Of a stretch of 64,000 bases of DNA, positions 8,475 through 18,221 are shown piece after piece. Positions within the stretch are counted from its first letter, which is position 1. Every line of letters starts with the position of its first letter. The notes beneath the pieces were generated by a model. It saw only the letters and a program-made list of their open reading frames with translations. It ran no database searches and had not been told where the DNA came from. The translations under genes and the position numbers were made by a program. Source of the DNA: Aeromicrobium sp. Root344 (GTDB lineage Bacteria > Actinomycetota > Actinomycetes > Propionibacteriales > Nocardioidaceae); NCBI RefSeq assembly GCF_001425755.1, contig NZ_LMDH01000001.1, positions 2,514,167 through 2,578,166 of the forward strand, written 5' to 3'.

Positions 8475-10091
8475 CTAGAACGGCGCCGGCTCGTCGTCGA
8501 CCGGCGGACTCTGGGCGGCCGCCAGATCCTGGTTCTCGTGGACCTGCCGGTCCGGGCACCACTGGCGCACGGGGCACCACGCGCAGTGCGGCCCCGGCCG
8601 GGTGTGCCACTCGGCGTCGACGTGCCAGTCGCGCGCCGCGGCGGCGACGTCGGCCCTCACCGCCTCAGCAAGCTCCGGCTCCTCGAGGTCCCAGGCGTAG
8701 ACCTCACTGGTCTCGGGCGTCAGCATCTCGACCTCGACCGTCGCGGTCGTGCAGCCGTGCGCCTCGGCGACGCCGGCGCCCAGCATCGCGAGCAGGAACG
8801 GCACCTGCAGGTTGTCGGCATAGACGTCCTCGGCCCCGCCGGCCGGCAACGACGAGGTCGTCTTGACCTCGCGGGCGACGAGCCGGTCGCCGACGCGGAA
8901 CACCAGGTCGGGCTTCGTGACGGCGATGACCTCCGCGTCGTGGTCGAAGCCGTGGAGCGCCGTCTCGCTCGCCACGTACGCCACACCGTCCGTCGCGAGC
9001 GGGCAGCTCGGGACGTGGTGGCGGAGGTAGGGGTGCGCGATCGCGTAGTCGTCGGCGTCCATGACGGTCGCGGCGAGGCCGATGTCGCCGCCGGGCTCTG
9101 GCAGGTCGTCGATGCTGCACCCGGTGCCACGGGCATGCGCGGTCTCGAGCCACGTGTGGACCAGCAGCCCGCGGGTCTGGGCGCCGGAGTACTCGGCGTC
9201 GCGCGGCACGCGGGCATCGGCGAGGAACCACTGAGCGGGGCAGCGCTGGTAGCGGTCGAGGTCTGACGGCGACACCGACCGTGAGGCGTAGCCCTTGCTC
9301 GGCTGGCCCAGCATCTCGGGCACGGGGATGAGGGCGTCGCAGGCGCCAGCGACCTTGCAGCTCGCGCACTCGCTGCCGGGCACCGCCGTGCCGAGGTCGC
9401 CGAGGCTGCCGGCGACATGCTTGGCCTCGGCGGAGAACTCGGCGCCGGCGTCGGCGGGCGTGCCGTCGAACAGCACGGCGATGCTGCCGTCGGCGGCACC
9501 GATCTCGACGACCCTGATGCGTACCGGGATGTCCCGCGACGGGTAGCCCGCGGCGACCTGGGCCGCGGTGTGGGTCCACAACAGGTCGTCGTGCGTCGGC
9601 TCGACGTGCGCCGTGCCGAGCCGGTAGCGCCGGACCTCGCGCACGCCGTCCTCCGTGCGGTAGAGCGGCCCCCACACCGTCAACGTACGTTCGACCGTGC
9701 CGATCGTCGGGTCGGTCTGGAACAGCTGGAGTGGCCCGATCTCGTCCTCGATGTCCCAGTGCGCCTCGAGGATGTTGGTCACCGCGGCGGTGGCGTAGGG
9801 GCGCAGCAGGCGGTGGACGCGGCGCCGTTCGAGCTCCTGCGCGATCCAGCCGGCGAGGTGCTGCGGGTCATGGGCCCACTCCGACGAGTGGGACGCGCGC
9901 ACGAGGTCGGTCACGATGCCGAGGACGAACGTCTTCTCTGAGCCGAACGAGCGGCGCCAGCGCCGGGACTTCACGTCGGGGCGGATCTTGACCGCCAGGT
10001 GGCGGGGGCACGAGTCGGCCGAGGCGATGTCGGTCGCGGAGACCTTGAGGATCGAGGGATCCCCGAACAGGTCGAGGGCGTCGATAGTCAT
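8475..10091 (-). CDS. Tandem-duplicated Cas4/RecB-like PD-(D/E)XK Fe-S nuclease
   Basis: A 538-residue protein made of two similar halves. Each half starts with a V-S-x-x-D...C-P element (C28 and C284) and ends with C-x2-C-x5-C (C242/C245/C251 and C503/C506/C512), the one-plus-three cysteine pattern of 4Fe-4S Cas4/AddB-type nucleases. The second half has a complete PD-(D/E)XK site in [18 protein letters not shown] (D395, E408, K410). At the matching place the first half reads GPLYR...EVR, so the aspartate and lysine are missing. The expected role is single-strand or end-directed DNA cleavage in repair. It lies just downstream of xseAB on the same strand. The start is ATG 10091; an upstream extension in frame has no family features. 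Confidence 0.8.
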   Translation of the reverse strand: MTIDALDLFGDPSILKVSATDIASADSCPRHLAVKIRPDVKSRRWRRSFGSEKTFVLGIVTDLVRASHSSEWAHDPQHLAGWIAQELERRRVHRLLRPYATAAVTNILEAHWDIEDEIGPLQLFQTDPTIGTVERTLTVWGPLYRTEDGVREVRRYRLGTAHVEPTHDDLLWTHTAAQVAAGYPSRDIPVRIRVVEIGAADGSIAVLFDGTPADAGAEFSAEAKHVAGSLGDLGTAVPGSECASCKVAGACDALIPVPEMLGQPSKGYASRSVSPSDLDRYQRCPAQWFLADARVPRDAEYSGAQTRGLLVHTWLETAHARGTGCSIDDLPEPGGDIGLAATVMDADDYAIAHPYLRHHVPSCPLATDGVAYVASETALHGFDHDAEVIAVTKPDLVFRVGDRLVAREVKTTSSLPAGGAEDVYADNLQVPFLLAMLGAGVAEAHGCTTATVEVEMLTPETSEVYAWDLEEPELAEAVRADVAAAARDWHVDAEWHTRPGPHCAWCPVRQWCPDRQVHENQDLAAAQSPPVDDEPAPF

Positions 10092-10134
10092 GCTGACCCC
10101 TCTCCGCGTGGAGTCACGATGATAGGCCGCGCGG

Positions 10135-10362
10135 CTAGTCGTCGGTGGCATCCTCGGCGTCGAGTCCGGCCGCAGCGGCCAGGCGGCTGCGGGCGCCGTC
10201 GAGCCACTGCTGGCAGATGCCGGCGAGGACCTCGCCGCGCTCCCACAACGCGATCGACTCGTCGAGGCTCGTGCCGCCGACCTCGAGCTTCTGCACGACC
10301 GAGATGAGCTCGTCGCGCGCCTGCTCGTAGGGGATCTCGGGAGTCTGTGGGTTCTCAGCCAT
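10135..10362 (-). CDS. xseB: Exodeoxyribonuclease VII small subunit
   Basis: A 75-residue helical protein with the XseB pattern [20 protein letters not shown] followed by [16 protein letters not shown], the two-helix hairpin that binds the large subunit. ExoVII degrades single-stranded DNA in both directions. The start (10362) overlaps the 3' end of xseA by 8 bp, the usual coupled order. Acidic tail: LDAEDATDD. Confidence 0.93.
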   Translation of the reverse strand: MAENPQTPEIPYEQARDELISVVQKLEVGGTSLDESIALWERGEVLAGICQQWLDGARSRLAAAAGLDAEDATDD

Positions 10363-11578
10363 GGGGCATCTCTTCCTTGGTCAGGGTGCGTACGCCCAGG
10401 GTGCCGTCGGACACGCGCACCGTGAGCTCGTCGTCGGGGGCGACCTGGTCGATCGAGGTGACGACCGTGCCGTCGGAGAGCTGCGCGACGGCGTAGCCGC
10501 GTTCGAGGGTCGCGAGCGGGGACAGCGCGCGTACGCGGGCCAGGTGGTGACCGACCTCGTCGTGCGCCCGGTCGAGTCGGTGGCCCAGCGAGCGGCGGGC
10601 CCGGTCGCGGGTCTCGTGGACCAGGTTCTGCTCGGCATCGACCAGCGTCGTGGGGTTGGCCAGCACGGGTCGGGACCTGATCGCGGCGAGCCCCTGCACC
10701 TCGCGGCCGAGGATCGCCCGGATCGCGTGCGACGAGCGCCGGCGCATCGCCGAGAGACCGGCGAGCTCCTCGCGGACGTCGGGCACGATGCGCTTGGCGG
10801 CGTCGGTGGGCGTCGACGCGCGCAGGTCGGCGACGAGGTCGAGGATCGGGCTGTCGGGCTCGTGGCCGATCGCGCTGACCACGGGTGTCGTGCACGCGTG
10901 GACGGCCCGGATCAGCGCCTCGTCGGAGAACGGCAGCAGGTCCTCGACCGACCCGCCGCCGCGGGCGATGACGATGACGTCGATCGAGGCGTCCGCGTCG
11001 AGGTTCTTGAGACAGCCCATGACGTCGAGCGCCGAGCCGTTGCCCTGCATCAGCGCGTGGCGGACCACGAAACGTACGTCGGGCCAGCGCAGCTGCGCGT
11101 TCTGGAGCACGTCGCGCTCGGCGGCGGAGTTCTTGCCGGTGATCAGCCCGATGCCGCGGGGGAGGAGCGGCAGCGTCTGCTTGAACCGCGGGTCGAACAG
11201 CCCCTCGGCGGCGAGCAGCTGCTTGCGGCGCTCGAGCTGGGCCAGCAGCTGGCCCTCGCCCTGCGGCCGGATCTCGCGCAGCTCGAGCGCGAGCTGGCCA
11301 CGGGGGAGGTAGAACGACGGCTTGGCGTGCACGATGACGCGGGAGCCCTCGGTGATCGGCGTGGGGGAGGCGTCGAGGATCGAGGCGTGGCACGTCGCGT
11401 CGATCGACATCTTGGCGACGAGGTCGCGCAGCGTGAGGAAGCAGACGCCTTGGCGGCGGGTCAGCTGGGCGATCTCGGCCTCGACCCAGACCGCTCCGAG
11501 GCGGCCGATGTAGCCGTCGATCAGCTGGGAGATCTGCCGCAAGGGCGCGGGTGCGTCCGAGGTCGTCTCCAAGGCCAT
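10355..11578 (-). CDS. xseA: Exodeoxyribonuclease VII large subunit
   Basis: A 407-residue XseA. The N-terminal OB domain begins around [22 protein letters not shown]. The catalytic domain contains [19 protein letters not shown] and [20 protein letters not shown], both highly conserved in XseA. A helical C-terminal part ([20 protein letters not shown] onward) mediates subunit contacts. A TAGGGT box (plus strand 11585-11590, reversed) ends 6 nt before the ATG, so the xseA-xseB(-nuclease) transcript is likely leaderless and divergent from ispH. Confidence 0.95.
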   Translation of the reverse strand: MALETTSDAPAPLRQISQLIDGYIGRLGAVWVEAEIAQLTRRQGVCFLTLRDLVAKMSIDATCHASILDASPTPITEGSRVIVHAKPSFYLPRGQLALELREIRPQGEGQLLAQLERRKQLLAAEGLFDPRFKQTLPLLPRGIGLITGKNSAAERDVLQNAQLRWPDVRFVVRHALMQGNGSALDVMGCLKNLDADASIDVIVIARGGGSVEDLLPFSDEALIRAVHACTTPVVSAIGHEPDSPILDLVADLRASTPTDAAKRIVPDVREELAGLSAMRRRSSHAIRAILGREVQGLAAIRSRPVLANPTTLVDAEQNLVHETRDRARRSLGHRLDRAHDEVGHHLARVRALSPLATLERGYAVAQLSDGTVVTSIDQVAPDDELTVRVSDGTLGVRTLTKEEMPHG

Positions 11579-11623
11579 ACCGACACCCTAGGGTGCTGGG
11601 CGGACACCGTTAGACTCGTCCAC
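11579..11623. promoter_or_regulatory. Compact divergent promoter region, xseA / ispH
   Basis: Only 45 bp separate the two start codons. Leftward, TAGGGT (11585-11590 reversed) is 6 nt from the xseA ATG. Rightward, TAGACT (11611-11616) is 7 nt from the ispH ATG. Both spacings match the actinobacterial leaderless arrangement (-10 box followed almost directly by the start codon). The -35 regions must lie inside or across the opposite promoter. Confidence 0.55.
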
Positions 11624-12613
11624 ATGTCTTCCACGATCGAGCTCGGCATGCCCCCCGTCGGAGGCAGCGTCCTGCTGGCCGACCCGCGCGGCTACTGCGC
11701 CGGCGTCGACCGCGCCGTGATCACAGTGGAGAAGGCCCTCGACCTCTACGGCGCACCGGTCTACGTGCGCAAGGAGATCGTGCACAACAAGCACGTCGTC
11801 AACAACCTGCGGGACCGCGGGGCGATCTTCGTCGAGGAGCTCGACGAGGTCCCCGAGGGCGCGACCGTGGTGTTCTCGGCGCACGGCGTCTCGCCGATGG
11901 TGCACGCCGAGGCGGCCGAGCGCAGCCTCAAGACGATCGACGCGACGTGCCCGTTGGTGACCAAGGTGCATCACGAGGCGCGGCGCTTCGCCAACGAGGG
12001 CTACCGCATCCTGCTGATCGGGCACGAGGGCCACGAAGAGGTCGAGGGCACCGCCGGCGAGGCACCCGACCACATCACCCTCGTGCAGACCCCCGACGAC
12101 GTCGACGACCTCGAGTTCCCCGAGGGCACGCGCCTGTCGTGGCTGTCGCAGACGACCCTCAGCGTCGACGAGACGATGGAGACCGTACGCCGGCTGCGTG
12201 AGAAGTTCCCGCAGCTGGAGGACCCGCCGAGCGACGACATCTGCTATGCCACCCAGAACCGCCAGGTCGCGGTCAAGGAGATCGCCAAGAACGCCGATCT
12301 CGTGATCGTCGTGGGCTCGGCCAACTCCTCCAACTCCGTACGCCTCGTCGAGGTCGCGCTCGAGGCCGGCGCCAAGGCGTCCTACCGCATCGACGACATC
12401 TCCGAGATCGACGAGGCCTGGCTCGACGGCGTCGAGAACGTCGGCGTCACGTCAGGTGCTTCGGTCCCGGACGACCTGGTGCAGGAGGTGCTGGGCTACC
12501 TCGCGGAGCGCGGCCACCCGGGCGCCCAGGCCGTACGCACCGCCGACGAGAGCCTCATCTTCGCCCTCCCGCCGGAGCTCCGCCGCGACATGAAGGCCGC
12601 TGCTCAAGCCTGA
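11624..12613 (+). CDS. ispH: 4-hydroxy-3-methylbut-2-enyl diphosphate reductase
   Basis: A 329-residue IspH (LytB), the last enzyme of the MEP isoprenoid pathway, which reduces HMBPP to IPP and DMAPP with a 4Fe-4S cluster. The three cluster cysteines are in [23 protein letters not shown] and [11 protein letters not shown]. The signatures [16 protein letters not shown] and [17 protein letters not shown] are also conserved. The start ATG lies 7 nt after a TAGACT box. It is convergent with ggt across a long inverted repeat. Confidence 0.96.
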   Translation: MSSTIELGMPPVGGSVLLADPRGYCAGVDRAVITVEKALDLYGAPVYVRKEIVHNKHVVNNLRDRGAIFVEELDEVPEGATVVFSAHGVSPMVHAEAAERSLKTIDATCPLVTKVHHEARRFANEGYRILLIGHEGHEEVEGTAGEAPDHITLVQTPDDVDDLEFPEGTRLSWLSQTTLSVDETMETVRRLREKFPQLEDPPSDDICYATQNRQVAVKEIAKNADLVIVVGSANSSNSVRLVEVALEAGAKASYRIDDISEIDEAWLDGVENVGVTSGASVPDDLVQEVLGYLAERGHPGAQAVRTADESLIFALPPELRRDMKAAAQA

Positions 12614-12622
12614 CGCTCCGAA

Positions 12623-12678
12623 ATTTGGCGGCTGAACCACCACGCCGGTCCGTGCGCGTGGTGGTCGAGCCGCCAAAT
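12623..12678. terminator. Long inverted repeat between convergent ispH and ggt
   Basis: Two 23-nt arms (12623-12645 and 12656-12678) match at 21 of 23 positions around a 10-nt loop. The outer part of each arm is ATTTGGCGGCT or its complement. It fills the gap between the two stop codons and would act in both directions as a transcript-end hairpin. Confidence 0.7.
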
Positions 12679-12686
12679 CTCGGCGG

Positions 12687-14507
12687 TTAGCGTGACGGGT
12701 GCACCACCAGGGCTGAGCCGCCGCCTCGGCGTACGGGTTCGGACGCCGCGATGAGCCTGCCGTGGCGGCCGACCTCGATCGTGGCCGCCGCACCGATCTC
12801 CGCCGCCGACGTGAACTGGTCGCCCGACGGCGTCAGCGCCTGACCGTACGGCGCCAAGAGGCCCTGGTACGCCGTGATGAACTCCGGCTCCGCCGGCGTC
12901 GCGGCAGCGTTGCGCTGCGACGCCCGCGGCGCCGCGACAGCCTCGGGCAGCGTCATGCCCAGGTCGATCCGGTTGAGCAGGATCTGCAGCACCGTCGTGA
13001 TGATCGTCGCGCCACCCGGCGACCCGACGACGTACTTGACCTTGCCGTTCTTGAGCACGATCGTCGGCGACATCGACGAGCGCGGCCGCTTGCCGGGCTC
13101 GATGCGGTTGGGGTCCTTGGGGTCGTAGACCGCGCTGAAGTCGGTCAGCTCGTTGTTGAGCAGGAAGCCGCGCCCGGGCACCGTCATCGCCGAGCCGCCG
13201 GTCTGCTCGATCGTCAAGGTGTAGGCCGCGGCGTTGCCCCACCTGTCGACGACCGAGAGGTGCGTCGTGGAGACGTTCTCCGTGTCGGCCTTCTCCTCGT
13301 GCTTCGCGGTCGCGCAACCGGATCCGTCGAGCGCGCCCGCGGCGACTGGCTTGGGTGTCGCGTGGTCGGGGTCGATCGTGCACGCCCGCGAGTCGGCGAA
13401 CTTCTGGCTCAGCAGCGTCGTGGTCGGCACGTCGACGTAGGCCGGGTCGCCGACGTATGCGCCGCGGTCCGCGAACGCCCGTGCCGACGCCTCGAGGTAG
13501 AGGTGCAGGCTCTGGGCGAGCTCGGGCCCGCTGCCGAGGTCGTAGTTCTCCAGGATGTTGAGCGCTTCACCGACCGACGTACCACCCGACGACGACGGCG
13601 CCATGCCATAGACGTCGAGCCCGCGATAGCTCACCTTCGTCGGGTCCTGCTTCCTGACCTCGTACGCCGCCAGGTCCGCGGTCGTCATCGATCCCGCCGG
13701 AGCCGGCAGCGTCGACGCCGGATCCTTGCGCGGGTGCTGCACGACGTCGGCGATCTCGGCGGCCAGCGGACCGCGGTAGAACGCTCCGGGTCCGCGCTTC
13801 GCGATCGTGCTCAGGGTCGCGGCGAGCTCGGGGTTGCGGAACCGGGTCCCCACCTGCGGGGCGTCGCCGCCGGGCAGGAACAGCTTGGCGGTGTCGGGGA
13901 ACGCCGCGAACCGCGCCTTGTTGTCGAGGGTCTGGTTGCGGAACGTGCTGTCGACGACGAACCCCTTGCGGGCCAGCTCGATCGACGGCGCGAGCGTACG
14001 GGCCAGTGAGAGCGTGCCGAATCGCTTGAGCGCGGAGTCCCAGGTCGCCAGCGTGCCGGGCACGCCGACCGCGACGCCGGAGGAGACGAGCTGAGGGGTG
14101 AACGGGTAGGGCTTGCCGGTCGCCGGGTCGATGAATGCGTCGTGCGTGATGCCGGCGGGCGCCGTCTCGCGGCCGTCGATCGTGCTGACCTTGTGGGTGC
14201 GGGCGTCGTAGTAGACGAAGTAGCCGCCTCCGCCGATCCCGGCGCTGTAGGGCTCAGCGACGCCGAGCGCCGAGGCAGTCGCGACCGCGGCGTCGGCGGC
14301 GTTGCCGCCCTTGCGGAGCACCTGGAGCCCGATGCGGCTGGCATTCGCATCGACGGACGACACCGCCCCGCCATACCCGTACGCCGTGGAGCCGCTCGCC
14401 TTCGCCGAGCTGGGGCCTGCGGTGCTGGTCGCGACGAGTGAGCCGGCCGCAAGCGCTGCGGCGAGGCCGACCCCGAGTCGGCGCGGTGTGCTGATGGACA
14501 TGCCCAT
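12687..14507 (-). CDS. ggt: Gamma-glutamyltransferase (secreted)
   Basis: A 606-residue Ntn-hydrolase proenzyme that cleaves gamma-glutamyl bonds of glutathione-like substrates. The N-terminus has a signal peptide (about residues 1-33, LGVGLAAALAAGSLVATSTA). The large subunit contains NAADAAVATASALGVAEPYSAG and GGGYFVYYD. Autoprocessing should occur before Thr414 in STTHLSVVD, giving the small subunit with its nucleophilic threonine. The later PRSSMSPTIV and GSPGGATI are conserved small-subunit motifs. Actinobacteria use mycothiol rather than glutathione, so gamma-glutamyl peptides from the environment are likely substrates. The start could also be ATG two codons later. Confidence 0.93.
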   Translation of the reverse strand: MGMSISTPRRLGVGLAAALAAGSLVATSTAGPSSAKASGSTAYGYGGAVSSVDANASRIGLQVLRKGGNAADAAVATASALGVAEPYSAGIGGGGYFVYYDARTHKVSTIDGRETAPAGITHDAFIDPATGKPYPFTPQLVSSGVAVGVPGTLATWDSALKRFGTLSLARTLAPSIELARKGFVVDSTFRNQTLDNKARFAAFPDTAKLFLPGGDAPQVGTRFRNPELAATLSTIAKRGPGAFYRGPLAAEIADVVQHPRKDPASTLPAPAGSMTTADLAAYEVRKQDPTKVSYRGLDVYGMAPSSSGGTSVGEALNILENYDLGSGPELAQSLHLYLEASARAFADRGAYVGDPAYVDVPTTTLLSQKFADSRACTIDPDHATPKPVAAGALDGSGCATAKHEEKADTENVSTTHLSVVDRWGNAAAYTLTIEQTGGSAMTVPGRGFLLNNELTDFSAVYDPKDPNRIEPGKRPRSSMSPTIVLKNGKVKYVVGSPGGATIITTVLQILLNRIDLGMTLPEAVAAPRASQRNAAATPAEPEFITAYQGLLAPYGQALTPSGDQFTSAAEIGAAATIEVGRHGRLIAASEPVRRGGGSALVVHPSR

Positions 14508-14603
14508 GGCTTCCCCCCGAAAGACAGTCAGTGGTGTCCCATCACGCTAAGCCCAACCCCGACGTCACGCGAGATGACGCCCGAGCGAAGCGAGGGAAGG
14601 GTT

Positions 14604-14656
14604 CCTGGGCGAAGCCCAGGCCGCGACGAAGTCGCGGGCGGCGGCGGAGCCGCCGC
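14604..14656. repeat. Three abutting mini-hairpins at the 3' end of the Ca2+/H+ antiporter gene
   Basis: Three perfect hairpins follow one another without a spacer: 14604-14620 (7-bp stem CCTGGGC, loop GAA), 14621-14637 (7-bp stem CCGCGAC, loop GAA) and 14638-14656 (8-bp stem GCGGCGGC, loop GGA). The last overlaps the TAG of the antiporter gene. The first contains GCGAAGC, a sequence known to form an exceptionally stable mini-hairpin, and another GCGAAGC sits at 14585-14591. They lie after a leftward gene and upstream of ggt, so transcript-end or mRNA-stability function is plausible. Confidence 0.7.
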
Positions 14657-15735
14657 TACCCCCACCAGAACGCCACCGCGATGATCGCGTACAGCGCGAT
14701 CAACGCAGCGCCCTCGAGCCAGTTGGACTCGCCGTCGATCGTGATCACCGTCGCCAGGACGACCGACAGCAACAGGCAGGCGACGAGCAGGGGGCTGAAC
14801 ACCAGCGTCAGGGTCGAGAGCCCGAACGCGACGCTGATCAGCACGAGCGCGGGTGCGAGCACCAGGGCGATCTGGATCGGGCTGTTGAGGATCACCGCGA
14901 ACGCGTACTCCGACTGGCCCTTGGCGGCGAGCTGCACGCCGACGATGTTCTCGATCGCGTTGCCGGCGATCGCGACGACGACGAGCCCGGCGAACACCTG
15001 CGAGACGTCGAGCGCGTCCATCGCGGGCTCGAGGGCATCGACGAACCAGTCGGAGACGAACGCGGCGAGGGCGCTGGCGATGGCCAGCAGGCCGATCGCG
15101 AGCCCGACGTTCCACCGCGGCGCCTCGGCGTGCGGGTCAGCCGTGTCGGTCGCGCCGCGCTTCAGGGACGCGGGCAAGGACAGCGCGAACAGCGCCAGCA
15201 GCACCACGGCCACGATCACCGAGAACGCCTTCTCGTGCGCGACGGCAGGCGTGTGGAGCCCGTGCGCAAGGGAGGGGATCGCCATCGCCGACACCGACAG
15301 CAGCATGAGGACCGCGATCGTACGGGCGCGCTCCGAGTCGAGCCGTTGCGTCCCGTGCTTCAGGCCGCCGACGACGAACGCCAACCCGAGGACGAACAAC
15401 AGGTTGGCCAGGACGGAGCCGACCAGTGCCGCCTTGACCACGTCGACCAGGCCGGCGCGGAGCGCGAAGATGCAGATGAACAGCTCCGGCAGGTTGCCGA
15501 GGGCCGACTGGAGCACGCCGGTCGCGCCCGGACCGAACCGGTCGCCGAGCTGCTCGACGCTCCGCCCGACCAGCGTGGCGAGCAGGGTGACCGCGACGGC
15601 GGAGACGACGAACGCGACGACGGCGGTCCAGTCGGCGTAGTGGGCGATCCCGGCGAGCACGACGGCGATGCCGCCCCCGCCCAGGATGATGAGGTCCGAG
15701 CGGATGAACGTCGGCGACGAGGTCAGGCTGGTCAT
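14656..15735 (-). CDS. Calcium/proton (cation) exchanger, CaCA family
   Basis: A 359-residue antiporter with about 11 membrane segments and the two inverted alpha-repeats of the CAX group. Repeat one contains GVLQSALGNLPELFICIFALRAG. Repeat two contains VVVAIAGNAIENIVGVQLAAKG. Each carries the acidic residue (in GNLPE and GNAIE) that coordinates the cation. It should export Ca2+ in exchange for H+. A charged loop (PASLKRGATDTADPHAE) divides the halves. Start ATG 15735. A weaker CACGAT box lies 6 nt upstream. Confidence 0.9.
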   Translation of the reverse strand: MTSLTSSPTFIRSDLIILGGGGIAVVLAGIAHYADWTAVVAFVVSAVAVTLLATLVGRSVEQLGDRFGPGATGVLQSALGNLPELFICIFALRAGLVDVVKAALVGSVLANLLFVLGLAFVVGGLKHGTQRLDSERARTIAVLMLLSVSAMAIPSLAHGLHTPAVAHEKAFSVIVAVVLLALFALSLPASLKRGATDTADPHAEAPRWNVGLAIGLLAIASALAAFVSDWFVDALEPAMDALDVSQVFAGLVVVAIAGNAIENIVGVQLAAKGQSEYAFAVILNSPIQIALVLAPALVLISVAFGLSTLTLVFSPLLVACLLLSVVLATVITIDGESNWLEGAALIALYAIIAVAFWWG

Positions 15736-15793
15736 GGCTCGATCGTGGCAGACGCGCGCGGACGGTGCTGGACGCCACTGAGAGAATGGACCC

Positions 15794-17677
15794 GTGCACA
15801 CCGCCCTGACGCTCGTGACCCTGCTGGCCATCGTCGTCACGGTCAGCGCCGCGGCCGGCCGCTTCAAGATCTCGGCGCCCTTGGTGCTGATCGTCGTGGG
15901 AATCATCGGGTCCTACCTCGAGTTCGTCCCCGACTTCAAGCTCACCCCTGAGATCGTGCTGGTGGGCCTGCTGCCACCCCTGCTGTACGCCGCGGCGATC
16001 CGCACGTCGCTGATCGACTTCCAGACGTACCGGCGGCCGATCGCGCTGCTGAGCGTCGGACTGGTGCTGTTCACGACGGTGGGCGTGGGACTCGTCGTCT
16101 GGGCCATGCTCGACGTCAAGCTCGCCGTCGGCCTTGCGCTCGGTGCGGTCGTGGCGCCGCCCGACGCCGTCGCCGCGACCGCCATCGCCCGCCGGGTCGG
16201 CCTGCCGCGCCGGGTCGTCACGATCCTCGAGGGCGAGAGCCTGGTCAACGACGCCACCGCGATCGTCACGCTCCGCACCTCGATCGCGGCGATCTCCGGC
16301 ACCGTCAGCGTGTGGCAGGTCGGCGGCGGGTTCCTGGTCTCGGCGATCGGCGGCGTCGCCATCGGGCTCGGGGTCGCGTTCGTCATCGGCCACATCCGCA
16401 AGCTGATCCAGGACGACGTGACCGACGTGGCGGTGTCGCTGCTGACGCCGTGGATCGCCTACCTGCCGGCCGAGGAGATCCACATCCCCGGCATGGACTC
16501 GCAGCCCTCGGGCGTGCTGGCGGTCGTCGTCGCCGGGGTGATCCTCGGGCACAAGTCGCCGCGCATCCAGTCGGCGTCGTCGCGACTCTTCGAGCGCACC
16601 AACTGGACCACGATCTCGTACGTCCTGGAGAACGCCGTCTTCTTGCTGATCGGCCTCCAGATCCGGTCGATCGTGGACGACCTCAGCAACAGCGAGCTGT
16701 CGGCCACCCGTATCACCTGGTCGTGCGTGGCGGTGCTCGCGGCCGTCATCGTGCTGCGCATCGTCTGGGTGTTCCCCGCGACCTACCTGCCGCGGATGAT
16801 CCCCAGGATCGCCGAGGCCGAGGCGCGGCCCACCCCGCAGGCGGCGTTCCTCGTCGCGTGGACCGGCATGCGCGGTGTCGTCACGCTGGCGGCGGTGTTC
16901 CTGCTGCCCGAGGACACGCCCGAGCGCGAGGTCCTGGTGCTGATGGCGTTCGTCGTCACCGTCGGCACCCTCCTGATCCAAGGGCTGACGATCCCGATGT
17001 TCGTGCGCTGGCTCAAGGTGCCCGGCCCGGACATCCAGGAGGACCACCTCCAGGAGGCCACGGTGCTGCAGTCCGTGACCGATGCCGGCATGGCCTATCT
17101 CGACGACGAGGTCGACGACTCGGTGTCCGACGCCGTCATGCACCGCCTGCGCGAACGTGCCATCGATCGTACGAACGCCGTGTGGGAGCGGCTCGGTGGC
17201 GCGGAGACGCCGAGCGCTCAGTACTCCCGCATCCGCGGCGAGATGATCAGGCGCGAACGCGACGAGCTGCTCCGCATCCGCAAGCTCGGCACGGTCGACC
17301 AGGCGGTGCTCGCCCAGGTCATGAACGCGCTCGACGTCGAGGAGTCGATCCTCGACGTGGCTTCCCAGGACGAGTCGACCGCCGACCGCGAGGAGGACCT
17401 GCGCCCGTCAGATCCGGGCGCGCCGTGCGAGCACCTGGCGAACGCCTGCTCGTTGCCCAACCCGGTGACCCCGACCGGCTGCGAGGAGTGCCTCGCCGAG
17501 GGTGGCGACTGGGTGCACCTGCGGCTCTGCATGGACTGCGGTCACGTCGGCTGCTGCGACTCGTCGGTGGGCAAGCACGCCACCCAGCACTACGAGTCGG
17601 CGCAGCATCCCGTCATCCGCAGCTTCGAGCCCGGCGAGGCCTGGCGCTGGTGCTACATCGACCAGGCCAACGGCTGA
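15794..17677 (+). CDS. NhaP-type Na+/H+ antiporter with C-terminal UBP zinc finger
   Basis: A 627-residue CPA1 antiporter. The membrane part (residues ~1-410) contains the ion-pathway motifs GLLPPLLYAAAIRTS, APPDAVAATAIARRVGLP and EGESLVNDATAIV. A soluble region (~415-540) is mostly helical. From C545 the C-terminus is a UBP-type zinc finger, with CEHLANAC, CEECLAEGGDWVHLRLCMDC and CCDSSVGKHATQH. This fold binds ubiquitin C-termini in eukaryotes. In actinobacteria it recurs on antiporters, where its ligand is unknown. Start GTG 15794. It is divergent from the antiporter gene at 14656, suggesting paired cation homeostasis genes. Confidence 0.9.
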   Translation: MHTALTLVTLLAIVVTVSAAAGRFKISAPLVLIVVGIIGSYLEFVPDFKLTPEIVLVGLLPPLLYAAAIRTSLIDFQTYRRPIALLSVGLVLFTTVGVGLVVWAMLDVKLAVGLALGAVVAPPDAVAATAIARRVGLPRRVVTILEGESLVNDATAIVTLRTSIAAISGTVSVWQVGGGFLVSAIGGVAIGLGVAFVIGHIRKLIQDDVTDVAVSLLTPWIAYLPAEEIHIPGMDSQPSGVLAVVVAGVILGHKSPRIQSASSRLFERTNWTTISYVLENAVFLLIGLQIRSIVDDLSNSELSATRITWSCVAVLAAVIVLRIVWVFPATYLPRMIPRIAEAEARPTPQAAFLVAWTGMRGVVTLAAVFLLPEDTPEREVLVLMAFVVTVGTLLIQGLTIPMFVRWLKVPGPDIQEDHLQEATVLQSVTDAGMAYLDDEVDDSVSDAVMHRLRERAIDRTNAVWERLGGAETPSAQYSRIRGEMIRRERDELLRIRKLGTVDQAVLAQVMNALDVEESILDVASQDESTADREEDLRPSDPGAPCEHLANACSLPNPVTPTGCEECLAEGGDWVHLRLCMDCGHVGCCDSSVGKHATQHYESAQHPVIRSFEPGEAWRWCYIDQANG

Positions 17678-17686
17678 CGCGAACGT

Positions 17687-18109
17687 TCAGTCGCGGCGAT
17701 CCCCGAGGATGCGCAGCGCGATGACGCCGAGCGCCAGCCCGTGCCCGATCACGAGCGTCAGGCCGTGGTCGATCACCGTGCCGATGAACCGTCCGACAAG
17801 ACCAGCGTCCTTGGCCAGCCCGTCGACGTGAATCGCTGACGGGTCGACCATGCAGATCAGCAGCAGGCTGCCGAGCAGCAGCGCTGGGGGCAGGACACCG
17901 GCCGGAAACAGCGAACGTACGTCCACCGCCAGCGGCACGGTCACGGCGATCAGGACGAAGCCGACCGAGAACAGGAGCCCGAGCTGGCCGTCCATCAGGT
18001 CGAGGACGATGATCCCGGCCATCGCGAGGCAGGCGACGACGATCGCCTGGCGAGCGCTCAGATCGCGTTGCGCCATGGCTGAGGGTGTGCGCGACACCGC
18101 CTGCGACAT
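17687..18109 (-). CDS. Small four-span membrane protein (DUF6542-like)
   Basis: A 140-residue hydrophobic protein with four predicted membrane segments: about residues 19-36, 39-60, 67-86 and 105-130. A short N-terminus precedes them. The acidic DLMDG turn between the first two segments and the VGFVLIAVTVPLAVD stretch resemble small actinobacterial DUF6542 proteins, but I cannot confirm the family without a profile search. Start chosen at ATG 18109; an internal ATG (MAQRDL) is an alternative. It is convergent with the antiporter gene (9-bp gap) and divergent from the lipoprotein gene. Confidence 0.65.
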   Translation of the reverse strand: MSQAVSRTPSAMAQRDLSARQAIVVACLAMAGIIVLDLMDGQLGLLFSVGFVLIAVTVPLAVDVRSLFPAGVLPPALLLGSLLLICMVDPSAIHVDGLAKDAGLVGRFIGTVIDHGLTLVIGHGLALGVIALRILGDRRD

Positions 18110-18221
18110 GCTTCGACGGTAGTTCACCGACACCTCAGGACACCGGCATTGCCGCGGGGTGTCGGCCCTGTACGGTGTAGCCCGACGCAGATGCGACAGG
18201 CTGACAACTCGTGGGTGCGGC

